From Lutibacter oricola (GTDB lineage: Bacteria; Bacteroidota; Bacteroidia; Flavobacteriales; Flavobacteriaceae), in the NCBI RefSeq assembly GCF_900106565.1, contig NZ_FNNJ01000006.1, positions 172,903 to 236,902 of the forward strand: DNA of 64,000 nucleotides, read 5' to 3'. The position numbers and the translations under genes are program-made. Under the pieces are notes generated by a model. The model did not search any database. It saw only the letters and a program-made list of their open reading frames with translations, and was not told the origin of the DNA. Shown here one piece after another: positions 19,997-28,948 of this stretch (position 1 is the first letter of the stretch; each line of letters begins with the position of its first letter).

Positions 19997-21274
19997 ATGA
20001 GAAAACAAATATTAGTATTGTCAGCTATAGTAATGAGTATGACAGTATTTGGACAGAAAAACGAGCTTAAAACAGCAGAAAAAGCAATTAAAGCTAATAA
20101 TGTTGAAGCAGCTCTTGCAGCAATTGGTCAAGCGGAAGGTTTGATTGAAAATGCAGATCAAAAAACAAAAGCAAAATTTTATTATTTAAAAGGTAAAGCT
20201 TTATACAATAATGGAAAAGTAAAAAATATTGGTAAAACTGCTGCTGCTTTAAAAAAATTAATTTCATTTGAAAAGCAAACTAACAAGCCAAAATACTCTA
20301 AAGAGTTTAAAGAAATTCAGGGAAAACTAGTACAAAGATTTTCAACTAAAGCTAATGATAGTTATAAAAAAGCTGTTGAAACAAAGAGCCCAGATGATTA
20401 TAAAGCTGCTGCAAAAGGATTTCATAACATATATGTTTTAAGTCCAAGAGATACATCTTATTTAGACAATGCTGCATTACTTTATAGTATGGCTAAAGAC
20501 AATAAGAATGCTATTAAATTGTATGAGCAATTGTTAAAAAAAGGTTATACAGGAATTACAACTGTTTATACTGCAGTTAGTAAAGCTGATGGTAAAAAGG
20601 TAACTTATGCAGATAAGTCTAGTAGAGATACTCAAGTAAAATTGAAGTTGGCTTCAAACCCAGGAAAAGAGGTTAAAGAATCTAGAAAAGCAATGATTTA
20701 TAAAAACTTAGCTTCTAGTTATTCTGCAGATGGTAACGCTGAAAAAGCTAAAGAAATTTTAGCTAAAGGTAGAGAAGAGTTTCCTAATGATTATATTTTG
20801 TTAATTGAGCAAGCTAACTTAGCTTTTAAAGCTGGTAATAATGCTAAATTTAAAGAGTTGTTAGAAATGGCAATTGAATTAAACCCAACAGAACCTTCTT
20901 TATACTATAATGTTGGTGTTATGAGTTTAAATCAAAAAGATGTTGAAGGGGCAATTGCAAACTTTAAAAAGGCAATTGAATTAAAGCCAGATTATGCAGA
21001 TGCTTATAACAATGTTGGTGCTGCAATTTTAGAGAAAGCTGAGCCAATTATTGAAGAAATGAATAAAAGCTTAAATGACTTTGATAAGTATGATAAGTTG
21101 CAAAAAGAGCAATTTGAAGTTTATAAAGAAGCTGTACCATATTACGAAAGTGCATACAAGTATGACAAAAGTAATATCGCAATAGTTCAAACATTAATGG
21201 GGTTATATGAAAACCTTGATATGGGAGATAAATTAAATGAAATAAAAGCTGTTTACGAAGAAATGAAGCAGTAA
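19997..21274 (+). CDS. Exported tetratricopeptide-repeat protein
   Basis: 425 aa with an N-terminal signal peptide (cleavage near VFGQ-KNEL) followed by TPR helices throughout. Good units are SLYYNVGVMSLNQKDVEGAI and AIELKPDYADAYNNVGAA. A periplasmic or envelope scaffold is likely; partner unknown. This gene is regularly found behind gyrA in Flavobacteria. Likely co-transcribed with gyrA and closed by the terminator downstream. Confidence 0.85.
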   Translation: MRKQILVLSAIVMSMTVFGQKNELKTAEKAIKANNVEAALAAIGQAEGLIENADQKTKAKFYYLKGKALYNNGKVKNIGKTAAALKKLISFEKQTNKPKYSKEFKEIQGKLVQRFSTKANDSYKKAVETKSPDDYKAAAKGFHNIYVLSPRDTSYLDNAALLYSMAKDNKNAIKLYEQLLKKGYTGITTVYTAVSKADGKKVTYADKSSRDTQVKLKLASNPGKEVKESRKAMIYKNLASSYSADGNAEKAKEILAKGREEFPNDYILLIEQANLAFKAGNNAKFKELLEMAIELNPTEPSLYYNVGVMSLNQKDVEGAIANFKKAIELKPDYADAYNNVGAAILEKAEPIIEEMNKSLNDFDKYDKLQKEQFEVYKEAVPYYESAYKYDKSNIAIVQTLMGLYENLDMGDKLNEIKAVYEEMKQ

Positions 21275-21291
21275 TAAATATTTACTAATAT

Positions 21292-21327
21292 AAAAAAAAG
21301 CTCACTATTTAATAGTGAGCTTTTTTT
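21292..21327. terminator. Bidirectional terminator between convergent genes
   Basis: GCTCACTATT paired with AATAGTGAGC, flanked by an A run on the left and a T run on the right, so it works on both strands. It ends the gyrA-TPR transcript and the minus-strand NlpC/thiolase transcript. Confidence 0.92.
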
Positions 21328-22096
21328 ATATTATTTTTTTAATAACTCGAAGTTTGTGAGTGTGTTTTTGATTATCTACATTAAAAATTCCGCTATGGTC
21401 AATTCTATCAATTCTAACCTTTCCGTGAGCGTGAATTATATAGTTGTCTTTCATAACAATACCAACATGAATAATATCTCCTTCAGCATTGTCGAAAAAT
21501 GCTAAATCTCCAGGTTCACTTTCTTCAATAAAGCTTAAAACTTCACCTTGGGTTGCTTGTTGTGAGGCATCGCGTAACAATTTGTAGCCACAAAGTTTAT
21601 AAACCATTTGAGTAAAACCAGAGCAGTCTATACCAAAAGGTGTTTTACCACCCCATAAATAAGGTGCGTTTAAAAATTTATAAGCCATTTCAACAATACT
21701 TTCTTTAGGTAGTTTAGCTCCTAAAACTTCACCTTCGTATTTGTAAGATGTATTGTTAATTTCTAATCCTTTTTCGTTGTAAAATGGTAGATTAGAACCA
21801 ATAACTATAGTAGAAAAGTTATGTTTCTCATCTGTAGCAAAATCAATTAATTCAGCAGATAAATGAGGTTTTATTGTTTTAAGTTCAAAATATTTTTCTT
21901 CAGTAATTTCTTCAAACTGTTTATTGTCTATCCAGCCTTCGTAATTATCAAATGTTAATCGGATTTTACTCCATTTTTTTTGCTTATTCAATATTTTAAA
22001 TTGCTCTCCAAAAAGCACTTGTGTAACCATTTCGCTGGCATCACTTGCTTCAATCCTTAATGGGACAATACTTAAATTGCAAATTCCGTATAACAT
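21326..22096 (-). CDS. NlpC/P60 cysteine peptidase with SH3-like domain
   Basis: 256 aa. Likely cleaves peptidoglycan stem peptides (gamma-glutamyl to diaminopimelate bond). SH3-like N-terminal region at about 10-75 (EQFKILNKQKKWSKIRL; DNYEGWIDNKQF), then an NlpC/P60 domain with PYLWGGKTPFGIDCSGF (catalytic Cys), GDIIHVGIV (catalytic His) and IIHAHG (third residue). No clear signal peptide. Starts 8 bp after the upstream thiolase stop, so the two are probably co-transcribed. Confidence 0.92.
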   Translation of the reverse strand: MLYGICNLSIVPLRIEASDASEMVTQVLFGEQFKILNKQKKWSKIRLTFDNYEGWIDNKQFEEITEEKYFELKTIKPHLSAELIDFATDEKHNFSTIVIGSNLPFYNEKGLEINNTSYKYEGEVLGAKLPKESIVEMAYKFLNAPYLWGGKTPFGIDCSGFTQMVYKLCGYKLLRDASQQATQGEVLSFIEESEPGDLAFFDNAEGDIIHVGIVMKDNYIIHAHGKVRIDRIDHSGIFNVDNQKHTHKLRVIKKII

Positions 22097-22104
22097 AAAT
22101 CTGG

Positions 22105-23280
22105 TTATATTCTTTCAATTACTATTGCACTTGCGCCACCACCACCATTACAAATACCTGCGGCTCCTATTTTAGCATTATTTTGTTCTAAAATACTAGT
22201 TAATGCAATAACTATTCTTGCGCCAGACATACCTAATGGATGTCCTAAAGAAACAGCACCACCATTTACATTTACTTTATTATTGTCTAAACCTAGTAGT
22301 TTAATATTTGCTAAACCAACAATTGAAAAGGCTTCATTTAGTTCAAAATAATCAACATCTTTAATATCGATTTTTGCTTTATCAAGAGCTTTAGGTAATG
22401 CTTTTGCTGGAGCAGTTGTAAACCATTTTGGTTCTTGAGCTGCATCTGCATAACTAACAATTTTAGCTAAAGGTTTTAAGTTTAATTCTTTAGCTTTATT
22501 TGAACTCATAAGTACTAACGCAGCAGCACCATCATTTAATGTTGAAGCATTTGCAGCTGTTACTGTTCCTGTTTTACTAAAAACTGGTCTTAGTGTAGGT
22601 ATTTTATCTAGTTTAACATTTTTATATTCTTCATCTTCAGAAAAAATAATTGGATCTCCTTTTCTTTGAGGAATTTCAACAGGAACTATTTCGTTAGAAA
22701 AGTTTCCTTTTTTCCAAGCTTCTGCAGAACGAGAATATGACTGTATAGCATAATTATCTTGATCTTCTCTAGTAAAATTGTGTTCTTCGGCACATAAATC
22801 ACCACAAGTACCCATATGTTGCTGGTCGTAAACATCTGTTAAGCCGTCAAGTAATAACCCATCTTTAACATTAAGGTTTCCTAGTTTTGTTGCTTTTCTT
22901 CCTGGAATATAATGAGGTATAGAGCTCATATTTTCCATTCCACCAGCAACAACAATATCAGCATCTCCCAATTTAATTGCTTGCGCTGCTAACATAATCG
23001 ATTTCATTCCAGAAGCACAAACTTTATTAATTAAAGTACAAGGTACAGAGTCTGGAATTCCTGCAAAAATAGCGGCTTGTTTGGCTGGTGCTTGACCTAA
23101 ACCTGCAGAAATTACATTACCTAAAAAAACTTCATCAACCTTATTAGGCGATAAATTAATTTTATCTAAAGCTCCTTTTATAGCTACAGCACCTAATTTT
23201 GGTGCTGGTATATTGGATAGGCTTCCAAGAAAACTTCCAATTGGAGTTCTTGCTACTGATACTATAACAACGTCTTTCAT
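22105..23280 (-). CDS. Acetyl-CoA C-acyltransferase (thiolase)
   Basis: 391 aa, normal length. Biosynthetic-type thiolase that condenses two acetyl-CoA or cleaves acetoacetyl-CoA. The acyl-accepting Cys88 is in [10 protein letters not shown]; other signatures are [25 protein letters not shown] (catalytic His) and the second Cys in [11 protein letters not shown]. atoB- or phaA-like enzymes are equally possible, so no symbol is given. Together with etfAB and the acyl-CoA dehydrogenase elsewhere in the window it points to active CoA-thioester metabolism. Confidence 0.94.
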   Translation of the reverse strand: MKDVVIVSVARTPIGSFLGSLSNIPAPKLGAVAIKGALDKINLSPNKVDEVFLGNVISAGLGQAPAKQAAIFAGIPDSVPCTLINKVCASGMKSIMLAAQAIKLGDADIVVAGGMENMSSIPHYIPGRKATKLGNLNVKDGLLLDGLTDVYDQQHMGTCGDLCAEEHNFTREDQDNYAIQSYSRSAEAWKKGNFSNEIVPVEIPQRKGDPIIFSEDEEYKNVKLDKIPTLRPVFSKTGTVTAANASTLNDGAAALVLMSSNKAKELNLKPLAKIVSYADAAQEPKWFTTAPAKALPKALDKAKIDIKDVDYFELNEAFSIVGLANIKLLGLDNNKVNVNGGAVSLGHPLGMSGARIVIALTSILEQNNAKIGAAGICNGGGGASAIVIERI

Positions 23281-23425
23281 TTATAAATCAATTATTTTAA
23301 ATGCGAATTTAAACATTTTTAAGTGAATTGTAGTTTTTATATGAGAGTTTAAAATATGTAATAAATGTAGCGTTGTTTGTTTTTAGTTTTCGTAAATTGT
23401 ATTACGTATTTAAAACCAGGTAGTT

Positions 23426-24802
23426 ATGAGTTTGAAAAGTGTAAGGGAAAAGCATCATATAGCTATAATTGGTGGAGCCGTTTCTGGTTCTGTTGCTGCT
23501 AATATTTTAGCAAATAATGGCTTTAGAGTTGTGGTTTTTGAAATGAATAATTTGCCTTATGGTAAAATTGAAGATGGTTTACCAAATTGGCATGTAAAAT
23601 TGAGAAATAGACAAATAGAAAAGATAGATAAAAACTTAAATCATCCTAGTATTATTTATTTGCCAAATACTAAAATAGGAAAAGATATTTCTTTTTTAGA
23701 ATTAATTAACAATTGGTCATTTTCAGGTGTTATTATTGCAAATGGAGCTTGGAATGATAGACAGTTTCCAATTCCTCAGATTGGAAAGTTTATTAATAAA
23801 GAATTGGTGTATCAGAATGACTTTATTTATTGGTTTAACCATAAACACGAACCTAATTATAATGGTAATAATTACTTTATTAAAAATAATGCTGTTGTTC
23901 TAGGAGGTGGATTAGCATCTTTAGATGTTATTAAAATTGTAATGATAGAGTTAGTGAGAAAGCAGTTATGGTTTAAAAAAGGTATTAAAGTAGATATGTT
24001 TACTCTAGAACATAAAGGTGTTAGATTTATATTAGAAACTTATAAAACGAGTTTAAAAGAGTTAGAAATTGAAAAAGCGAAGTTAGTTTACCGAAAAACA
24101 GCAAAAGATATGCCTTTGAAAACGGCAGTAGATAATTCTATTGAGAGTATTGAAGCTGCAAGGTTGGTTTCAGAAAAATTATTAAATAAGTATAAGAACA
24201 AATATATGTTCGAATTTATTCCTTTAAGCGTTCCTGTTAGCTTTGTTGAAAAAAATAATAAGTTAACTGGATTGATTTTGCAAAAAAGAAAGATTGATAA
24301 TGGTAAAATTATTTTATTTGAAGGAGATCAATATAAAATAAATACAAGTTTTGTTATTTCATCAATAGGAAGTTTGCCAGAAAAAATTGAAGGTTTGCCA
24401 TATGATAATACTTCATTAAAAATAGCAGAAGGAAGTAATTGCCTAGTAGATGGCTTTGACAATGTATTTGCAATAGGAAATGCGGTAACAGGGCGTGGTA
24501 ATATTCAAGAATCGAGTAGACATAGTAAAAAAAGTGCTTTCGATATTATAGATGCGCAAGCTTCAAATGATAAGTTAGAGAAATGGTTAACTTCAATAAA
24601 TATTGAAATAGAAGACAATGTAAATGAGCAATTACCACGAATTATAAATGGTTTAAAAGTAAAAGAGATAAAACCCAAAAAGCAAATTAATGATTTGTAT
24701 GAAAAGGTAAATTTAATACATAAAAAGCAAAAATTTACGAGTTATTTAAATTGGGTATTTAAAAAAACTCCAATTAGATTAGAGGAAACCTTAAAAAAAT
24801 AA
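23426..24802 (+). CDS. FAD/NAD(P)-dependent oxidoreductase (ferredoxin-NADP reductase-like)
   Basis: 458 aa two-dinucleotide-domain flavoprotein. FAD site near the N-terminus: HIAIIGGAVSGSVAANILANN, then an acidic residue in VVVFE. NADP-type site at about 155: NAVVLGGGLASLDVIK. C-terminal FAD closure: NVFAIGNAVTGRGNIQESSRHS. The layout resembles adrenodoxin reductase or the glutamate-synthase small subunit, but there is no N-terminal iron-sulphur motif. Electron partner unknown. Stands alone before the 7TM-HD gene. Confidence 0.82.
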   Translation: MSLKSVREKHHIAIIGGAVSGSVAANILANNGFRVVVFEMNNLPYGKIEDGLPNWHVKLRNRQIEKIDKNLNHPSIIYLPNTKIGKDISFLELINNWSFSGVIIANGAWNDRQFPIPQIGKFINKELVYQNDFIYWFNHKHEPNYNGNNYFIKNNAVVLGGGLASLDVIKIVMIELVRKQLWFKKGIKVDMFTLEHKGVRFILETYKTSLKELEIEKAKLVYRKTAKDMPLKTAVDNSIESIEAARLVSEKLLNKYKNKYMFEFIPLSVPVSFVEKNNKLTGLILQKRKIDNGKIILFEGDQYKINTSFVISSIGSLPEKIEGLPYDNTSLKIAEGSNCLVDGFDNVFAIGNAVTGRGNIQESSRHSKKSAFDIIDAQASNDKLEKWLTSINIEIEDNVNEQLPRIINGLKVKEIKPKKQINDLYEKVNLIHKKQKFTSYLNWVFKKTPIRLEETLKK

Positions 24803-24836
24803 TAGAAGCTATTTAATGTAGGTAGATAATAATTGT

Positions 24837-24844
24837 TATTTTTG
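24837..24844 (+). promoter_or_regulatory. -7 element of the 7TM-HD gene promoter
   Basis: TATTTTTG matches TAnnTTTG. It argues against the TTG codon at 24846 as translation start, because that codon would lie upstream of or at the transcript start, and it favours the GTG at 24864. Confidence 0.5.
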
Positions 24845-24863
24845 ATTGGTAAATACCTTTTTA

Positions 24864-26918
24864 GTGAAGAAAACGATAAACAAATTACTTGTAAACCACT
24901 CCTTAATATATAAGATTTTCTTATATCTACTTGCAATATTTCTTGTAGTCTATATGTTTCCGAAAGGAGGTCATTTTAAATATGAATTTCAAAAAGGAAA
25001 ACCATGGCAATATGAAAATTATTATGCTCCGTTCGATTTTGCAATTCAAAAAACTAAGGTAGAAATAGAGGCTGAAAAGAAAAAACTTCGAGAAAACTCA
25101 AAGTTATATTTAGAATATGATGAAGGTATAGCTATAGCTGTTAAAGATAATATTCAAAAAAGAGTTAATAAAGTTTTAAATGCTTCAGATTTAGACGCTT
25201 CAGAAAAAGAAAATATTTTAACTGTTGTTGATGGAATTGTTGCAGATGTATATGAATACGGACTTTTTAATGTAGTAAACTATCATAAAATTGATAAAGA
25301 TATAGTTACTCTAAAAAGAGGTAATATGGTTCAAGATATTCAACCATATAAACTATTTAAAACTGACAATAATTTAAAATATATAAATTCTAAAATTGGA
25401 GTTCAGCCTTTAACAGAAGTCGAAAATACGCTTTTAAATATTTTATTTGAAGAGTTAAAGCCAAATGTAGAGTTAAATGAAGAACTTACCTTAAAAGCGT
25501 TAGAGGAAAGTTTAAGTGCTATTTCGTTAACCAAAGGTTTGGTTGCAGAAAAAGAGCGAATAATTTTTAAAGGAGATATAGTTGAAGGAGAGAAGCTAGC
25601 TGTTTTAGAATCGATAAAAAACGAATTCGAATCTCAAGTTTGGAGTAAATCTAATTATAATTGGATTGTTTTTGGTTACATACTTTTAGTAGCTTTAGCT
25701 TTTTTAATGCTATTACTGTTTCTTAGAAAGTATAGAGTAGAAATTTTTGAAAATAATAATAAAGTTACTTTTATCTTTTTTAATATTTTATTAGTTGTAT
25801 TTCTAACTACACTTATTGTAAAGTTTAATGCAGAATTTGTTTACGCAGTTCCAATTGTAATACTTCCACTAGTTTTAAAAGCTTTTTTTGATGCTCGTTT
25901 AGGAATGTTTACACATGTTTTAACAGTGTTGCTTTTAGGATTTATTGTACCCAATAGTTTTGAATTTTTATTTTTACAAATTATTGCTGGAATTGTAACT
26001 ATTTTAACAATATCTGAACTTTATAAGAGAGCAAACCTATTTATATCTGTATTGCAAATTACCATTGTGTATTTTGTGGTTTATTTCGCTTTTTCAATTA
26101 TTCAAGAAGGAAACGCCTCCAATTTAGACTGGGCTAAATTTGGATATTTTGCTTTAAATGGAGCTGCAACATTGTTTGTAATTCCTTTAATTTATGTTTT
26201 TGAAATTCTTTTTAGTTTAGTTTCAGATGAATCTTTAAAAGAGCTATCGAATACAAATTCTAAACTTTTACGTGAATTAGCAGAAAAAGCCCCAGGAACA
26301 TTTCAACATTCGTTACAAGTGGCAAATTTGGCTGAAGCTTGTGCAAACGAAGTACATGCAAATTCAATGTTAGTTAGAACAGGAGCTCTTTACCATGATA
26401 TTGGTAAAATGGCAAATCCAATGTTTTTTACAGAAAACCAATCAACTAGTGTAAATCCACATGATGAGCTTACGCCGAGAGATAGTGGGCAAATAATTAT
26501 TAATCATATAATTGATGGTGTAGAGTTAGCAAAAAAGAATAGACTGCCAGATAGAATTATTGATTTTATTAGAACGCACCACGGAACATCATTAGTTTAT
26601 TATTTTTATAAAAAGGAAGAGGAAATTGAAGGGAGAGCTGTAGATAAGAAATATTTTCAATACCCTGGTCCAATACCTTTTTCAAAAGAAACTGCAATAT
26701 TAATGATGTGTGACTCTGTAGAGGCAGCATCTAAGAGTTTAAAAGAACCATCTGCACAAGTAATTGATGGTTTGGTAGAAAAGGTTGTAAACTCTCAAAT
26801 GGAGAATGGTCAATTTATGAATGCAGATATTACTTTTAAAGAACTTCAAACCATTAAAAAGGTGTTAAAGAAGAAGTTAAAGAATATTTATCACTTAAGA
26901 ATTGAATATCCAGAATAG
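24864..26918 (+). CDS. 7TM-HD (7TMR-HDED) family phosphohydrolase
   Basis: 684 aa with GTG start. I prefer GTG 24864 to the in-frame TTG 24846 because of the promoter element. Layout: one N-terminal membrane segment (about 15-35), an extracytoplasmic 7TMR-HDED domain (about 60-265), a block of membrane helices (about 270-455), then a cytoplasmic HD domain with FQHSLQVANLAEACANE, ALYHDIGKM and RTHHGTS. Relatives such as PgpH hydrolyse cyclic di-AMP. That function is likely by family but not shown here. Downstream is the tRNA cluster. Confidence 0.9.
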   Translation: MKKTINKLLVNHSLIYKIFLYLLAIFLVVYMFPKGGHFKYEFQKGKPWQYENYYAPFDFAIQKTKVEIEAEKKKLRENSKLYLEYDEGIAIAVKDNIQKRVNKVLNASDLDASEKENILTVVDGIVADVYEYGLFNVVNYHKIDKDIVTLKRGNMVQDIQPYKLFKTDNNLKYINSKIGVQPLTEVENTLLNILFEELKPNVELNEELTLKALEESLSAISLTKGLVAEKERIIFKGDIVEGEKLAVLESIKNEFESQVWSKSNYNWIVFGYILLVALAFLMLLLFLRKYRVEIFENNNKVTFIFFNILLVVFLTTLIVKFNAEFVYAVPIVILPLVLKAFFDARLGMFTHVLTVLLLGFIVPNSFEFLFLQIIAGIVTILTISELYKRANLFISVLQITIVYFVVYFAFSIIQEGNASNLDWAKFGYFALNGAATLFVIPLIYVFEILFSLVSDESLKELSNTNSKLLRELAEKAPGTFQHSLQVANLAEACANEVHANSMLVRTGALYHDIGKMANPMFFTENQSTSVNPHDELTPRDSGQIIINHIIDGVELAKKNRLPDRIIDFIRTHHGTSLVYYFYKKEEEIEGRAVDKKYFQYPGPIPFSKETAILMMCDSVEAASKSLKEPSAQVIDGLVEKVVNSQMENGQFMNADITFKELQTIKKVLKKKLKNIYHLRIEYPE

Positions 26919-26955
26919 CTAAATAAAAAAAAGATAAAAAAAAGATCGAAAATTG

Positions 26956-26986
26956 TTGTGTAAAAGCAAATGGAGTCATACATTTG
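26956..26986 (+). promoter_or_regulatory. Promoter of the tRNA cluster
   Basis: TTG at 26956-26958, a 20-bp spacer, TACATTTG at 26979-26986; tRNA-Ser begins 34 bp further on. Both elements fit the Bacteroidota consensus. Confidence 0.65.
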
Positions 26987-27019
26987 CAACCGCAAAAATA
27001 AGTTCAAGGACATATTTTA

Positions 27020-27103
27020 GGAGAGGTGCCAGAGTGGTAATGGAGCAGATTGCTAATCTGTCAACGCGTAAGTGTTGCCAGGGTTCGAATCCCTGTCTCT
27101 CCG
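27020..27103 (+). tRNA. tRNA-Ser (GCT)
   Basis: Cloverleaf with acceptor GGAGAGG pairing TCTCTCC, anticodon GCT in ATTGCTAAT, a long variable arm typical of class II tRNA-Ser, T-loop GGTTCGAATCC and discriminator G. CCA is not encoded. Confidence 0.95.
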
Positions 27104-27124
27104 CAAATTAAAAGATAGCCAATT

Positions 27125-27199
27125 CGGGGTGTAGCGTAGCCCGGTTATCGCGCCACGTTTGGGACGTGGAGGCCGCAGGTTCGAATCCTGCCACCCCGA
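27125..27199 (+). tRNA. tRNA-Pro (TGG)
   Basis: Acceptor CGGGGTG pairs with CACCCCG; anticodon TGG in CGTTTGGGACG; T-loop GGTTCGAATCC; discriminator A. CCA is not encoded. Confidence 0.95.
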
Positions 27200-27210
27200 C
27201 AAAGCAAAAT

Positions 27211-27284
27211 GGTCGCGTAGCTCAGCTGGATAGAGCATCTGCCTTCTAAGCAGACGGTCACAGGTTCGAATCCTGTCGCGATCA
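27211..27284 (+). tRNA. tRNA-Arg (TCT)
   Basis: Acceptor GGTCGCG pairs with CGCGATC; anticodon TCT in CCTTCTAAG; T-loop GGTTCGAATCC; discriminator A. It is the last chromosomal gene before the integrase-led mobile element, so its 3' end is a candidate attachment site. The second copy of the site is not in the window. Confidence 0.95.
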
Positions 27285-27308
27285 CTTTTAAAGTGTTCAA
27301 AACGCTGC

Positions 27309-27350
27309 AAAACCTTGTAAACCTTATGTTTTACAAGGTTTTTTGTTTTT
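27309..27350 (+). terminator. Terminator of the tRNA cluster
   Basis: AACCTTGTAAA pairs with TTTACAAGGTT around an 8-base loop, followed by TTTTTTG and more T. Located 25 bp past tRNA-Arg. Confidence 0.88.
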
Positions 27351-27399
27351 TAGACCATCATATTATTTAATATTAATTTATATATTGTGGTAGCAAAAA

Positions 27400-27549
27400 G
27401 GTAAACAGATTAAAAAAATGAATTTTGTTTACCAATTTAGGAGCTTAGCCCTTATAAATTAAGGATTTTAATATATTTATAGTATTAATATTAGCTAGTA
27501 AAAAAAACGTTTATAATCTATTAAATTATATAAAAAGGTAAACGTTTTT
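27400..27549. promoter_or_regulatory. Two inverted repeats in the 338-bp gap before the integrase gene
   Basis: First pair: GGTAAACA (27400-27407) and TGTTTACC (27426-27433), perfect 8-bp arms with an 18-bp spacer. Second pair: AAAAACGTTTA (27503-27513) and TAAACGTTTTT (27539-27549), perfect 11-bp arms with a 25-bp spacer; the right arm again follows GG. Shared GGTAAAC cores suggest protein binding, for example integrase arm sites, an excisionase site or an operator for int. The rest of the 27285-27622 gap holds the tRNA terminator and otherwise nothing I can name. Confidence 0.5.
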
Positions 27550-27622
27550 GATATTTGAAACACTAACTATAGTTGATTTGACTTTCGTCTTAATTAAAGT
27601 TTAACTTAAAAAGACGTCAACT

Positions 27623-28891
27623 ATGAAGACTTCAGTATCCTTTTCTGTCCTAATATGGGCCAATGTAGCACGTGCCAAAAATAATGAGGCACCACTTTAT
27701 GCTCGAATTACGGTAAACAAAAAACGAGTAAGTATTGGATTAAAAAGAAAAGTAAATCTCACTGTGTGGGACTCAAAAAAAGCAATGGTTACAAACCGTG
27801 ACCAAAATGCAAGATTAACTAATAAATACATTGATCAAGTAAAAGCTCAATTATTCCAAGCTTTTCAAGAATTGAAAGGTGAAGGTAAAATGATAACTTC
27901 TGTTGCTATTAAGGAACGATATTTAGGTACTGACCAAGAATATCAATCTTTAGAAGATTTAATAGATTATCACAATACTACATTAAAGGATAAACTTCAT
28001 AAAGATACAATGAGACATTATAAGTCAAGTCAAAGTTATTTAAGGAAGTTTATCAAGAAGAAATTTAAAACGAGCGATATTTATTTAAAAGATTTAAATT
28101 ATTCATTTATTATTGGTTTTGAGAGTTTTCTACGTGCATATCAACCAACAGACCATCAACGGAGAATTGGAAATAATACAGTAATGAAGCATATTCAACG
28201 CCTACGTAAAATGGTAACAATGGCTTTTCATATGGAATGGATAATTAGAGATCCATTTGTAAAATTTAAATCTACATATATAAAGAGTGAAAGAACTTTT
28301 TTAACTGAAGAAGAATTAAAAAGTATTGAAGAATTAGATTCAGAAATAGAAAGAATAAACTTGGTAAAGGATTTATTTATTTTTAGTTGTTATACAGGAA
28401 TCTCATATTCCGATATTGTTAAGTTAACTACTGATAATGTATTAATTGGTATGGATGGAGGTAATTGGATTGTTACCAAACGTCAGAAAACAGGAACACC
28501 GGTAAAAATTCCAATTTTAGAACCTGCTCAAAATCTAATTCTTAAATATAAAGATAATTTAAGAGCAGGGGTTACCGGAACACTATTTCCAACATTATCT
28601 AATCAGAAAATCAACACTTACTTAAAAGAAATAGCAGATTTGTGTGGTATAAAAAAGAATTTAACATTCCATATGGCTCGACATACATTTGCAACAACAA
28701 TTACACTAACAAATGGAGTACCAATAGAGACCGTTTCAAAATTATTAGGACATACTAAGTTGGCTACTACTCAAATTTATGCAAGAGTAATAGAACAGAA
28801 AGTAAGCGATGATATGAATGTGTTGAAAACACTATTAAGTAATAAATCAAAGCAAAATTTAGAAGAGAATAAGAGTAAATCAAGCAGTTAA
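27623..28891 (+). CDS. Tyrosine-type site-specific integrase
   Basis: 422 aa. Integrates and excises the mobile element. Bacteroidota architecture: an N-terminal arm-binding region (about 1-95), a SAM-like core-binding domain (about 100-210) and a catalytic domain. Catalytic residues seen: Lys in TKRQKTGTP, HMARH (HxxR, about 350-354), LLGHTKLATTQIYAR with the nucleophilic Tyr at about 385. The first catalytic Arg is absent: the TGxRxxD-like motif reads CYTGISYSD, with Ser at about 261, as reported for IntDOT of CTnDOT. Stands next to tRNA-Arg and heads the element. Confidence 0.93.
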   Translation: MKTSVSFSVLIWANVARAKNNEAPLYARITVNKKRVSIGLKRKVNLTVWDSKKAMVTNRDQNARLTNKYIDQVKAQLFQAFQELKGEGKMITSVAIKERYLGTDQEYQSLEDLIDYHNTTLKDKLHKDTMRHYKSSQSYLRKFIKKKFKTSDIYLKDLNYSFIIGFESFLRAYQPTDHQRRIGNNTVMKHIQRLRKMVTMAFHMEWIIRDPFVKFKSTYIKSERTFLTEEELKSIEELDSEIERINLVKDLFIFSCYTGISYSDIVKLTTDNVLIGMDGGNWIVTKRQKTGTPVKIPILEPAQNLILKYKDNLRAGVTGTLFPTLSNQKINTYLKEIADLCGIKKNLTFHMARHTFATTITLTNGVPIETVSKLLGHTKLATTQIYARVIEQKVSDDMNVLKTLLSNKSKQNLEENKSKSSS

Positions 28892-28948
28892 CTATTATTT
28901 GGGTTTTTTTATTATTTTTAGGCAACTAAAAAAATTGAAAAACCCATT

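Noticed and set aside
24846..24863. TTG start for the 7TM-HD gene
   Set aside because: Two bases after a perfect -7 element, so it would precede the transcript start; GTG at 24864 gives the usual family N-terminus.
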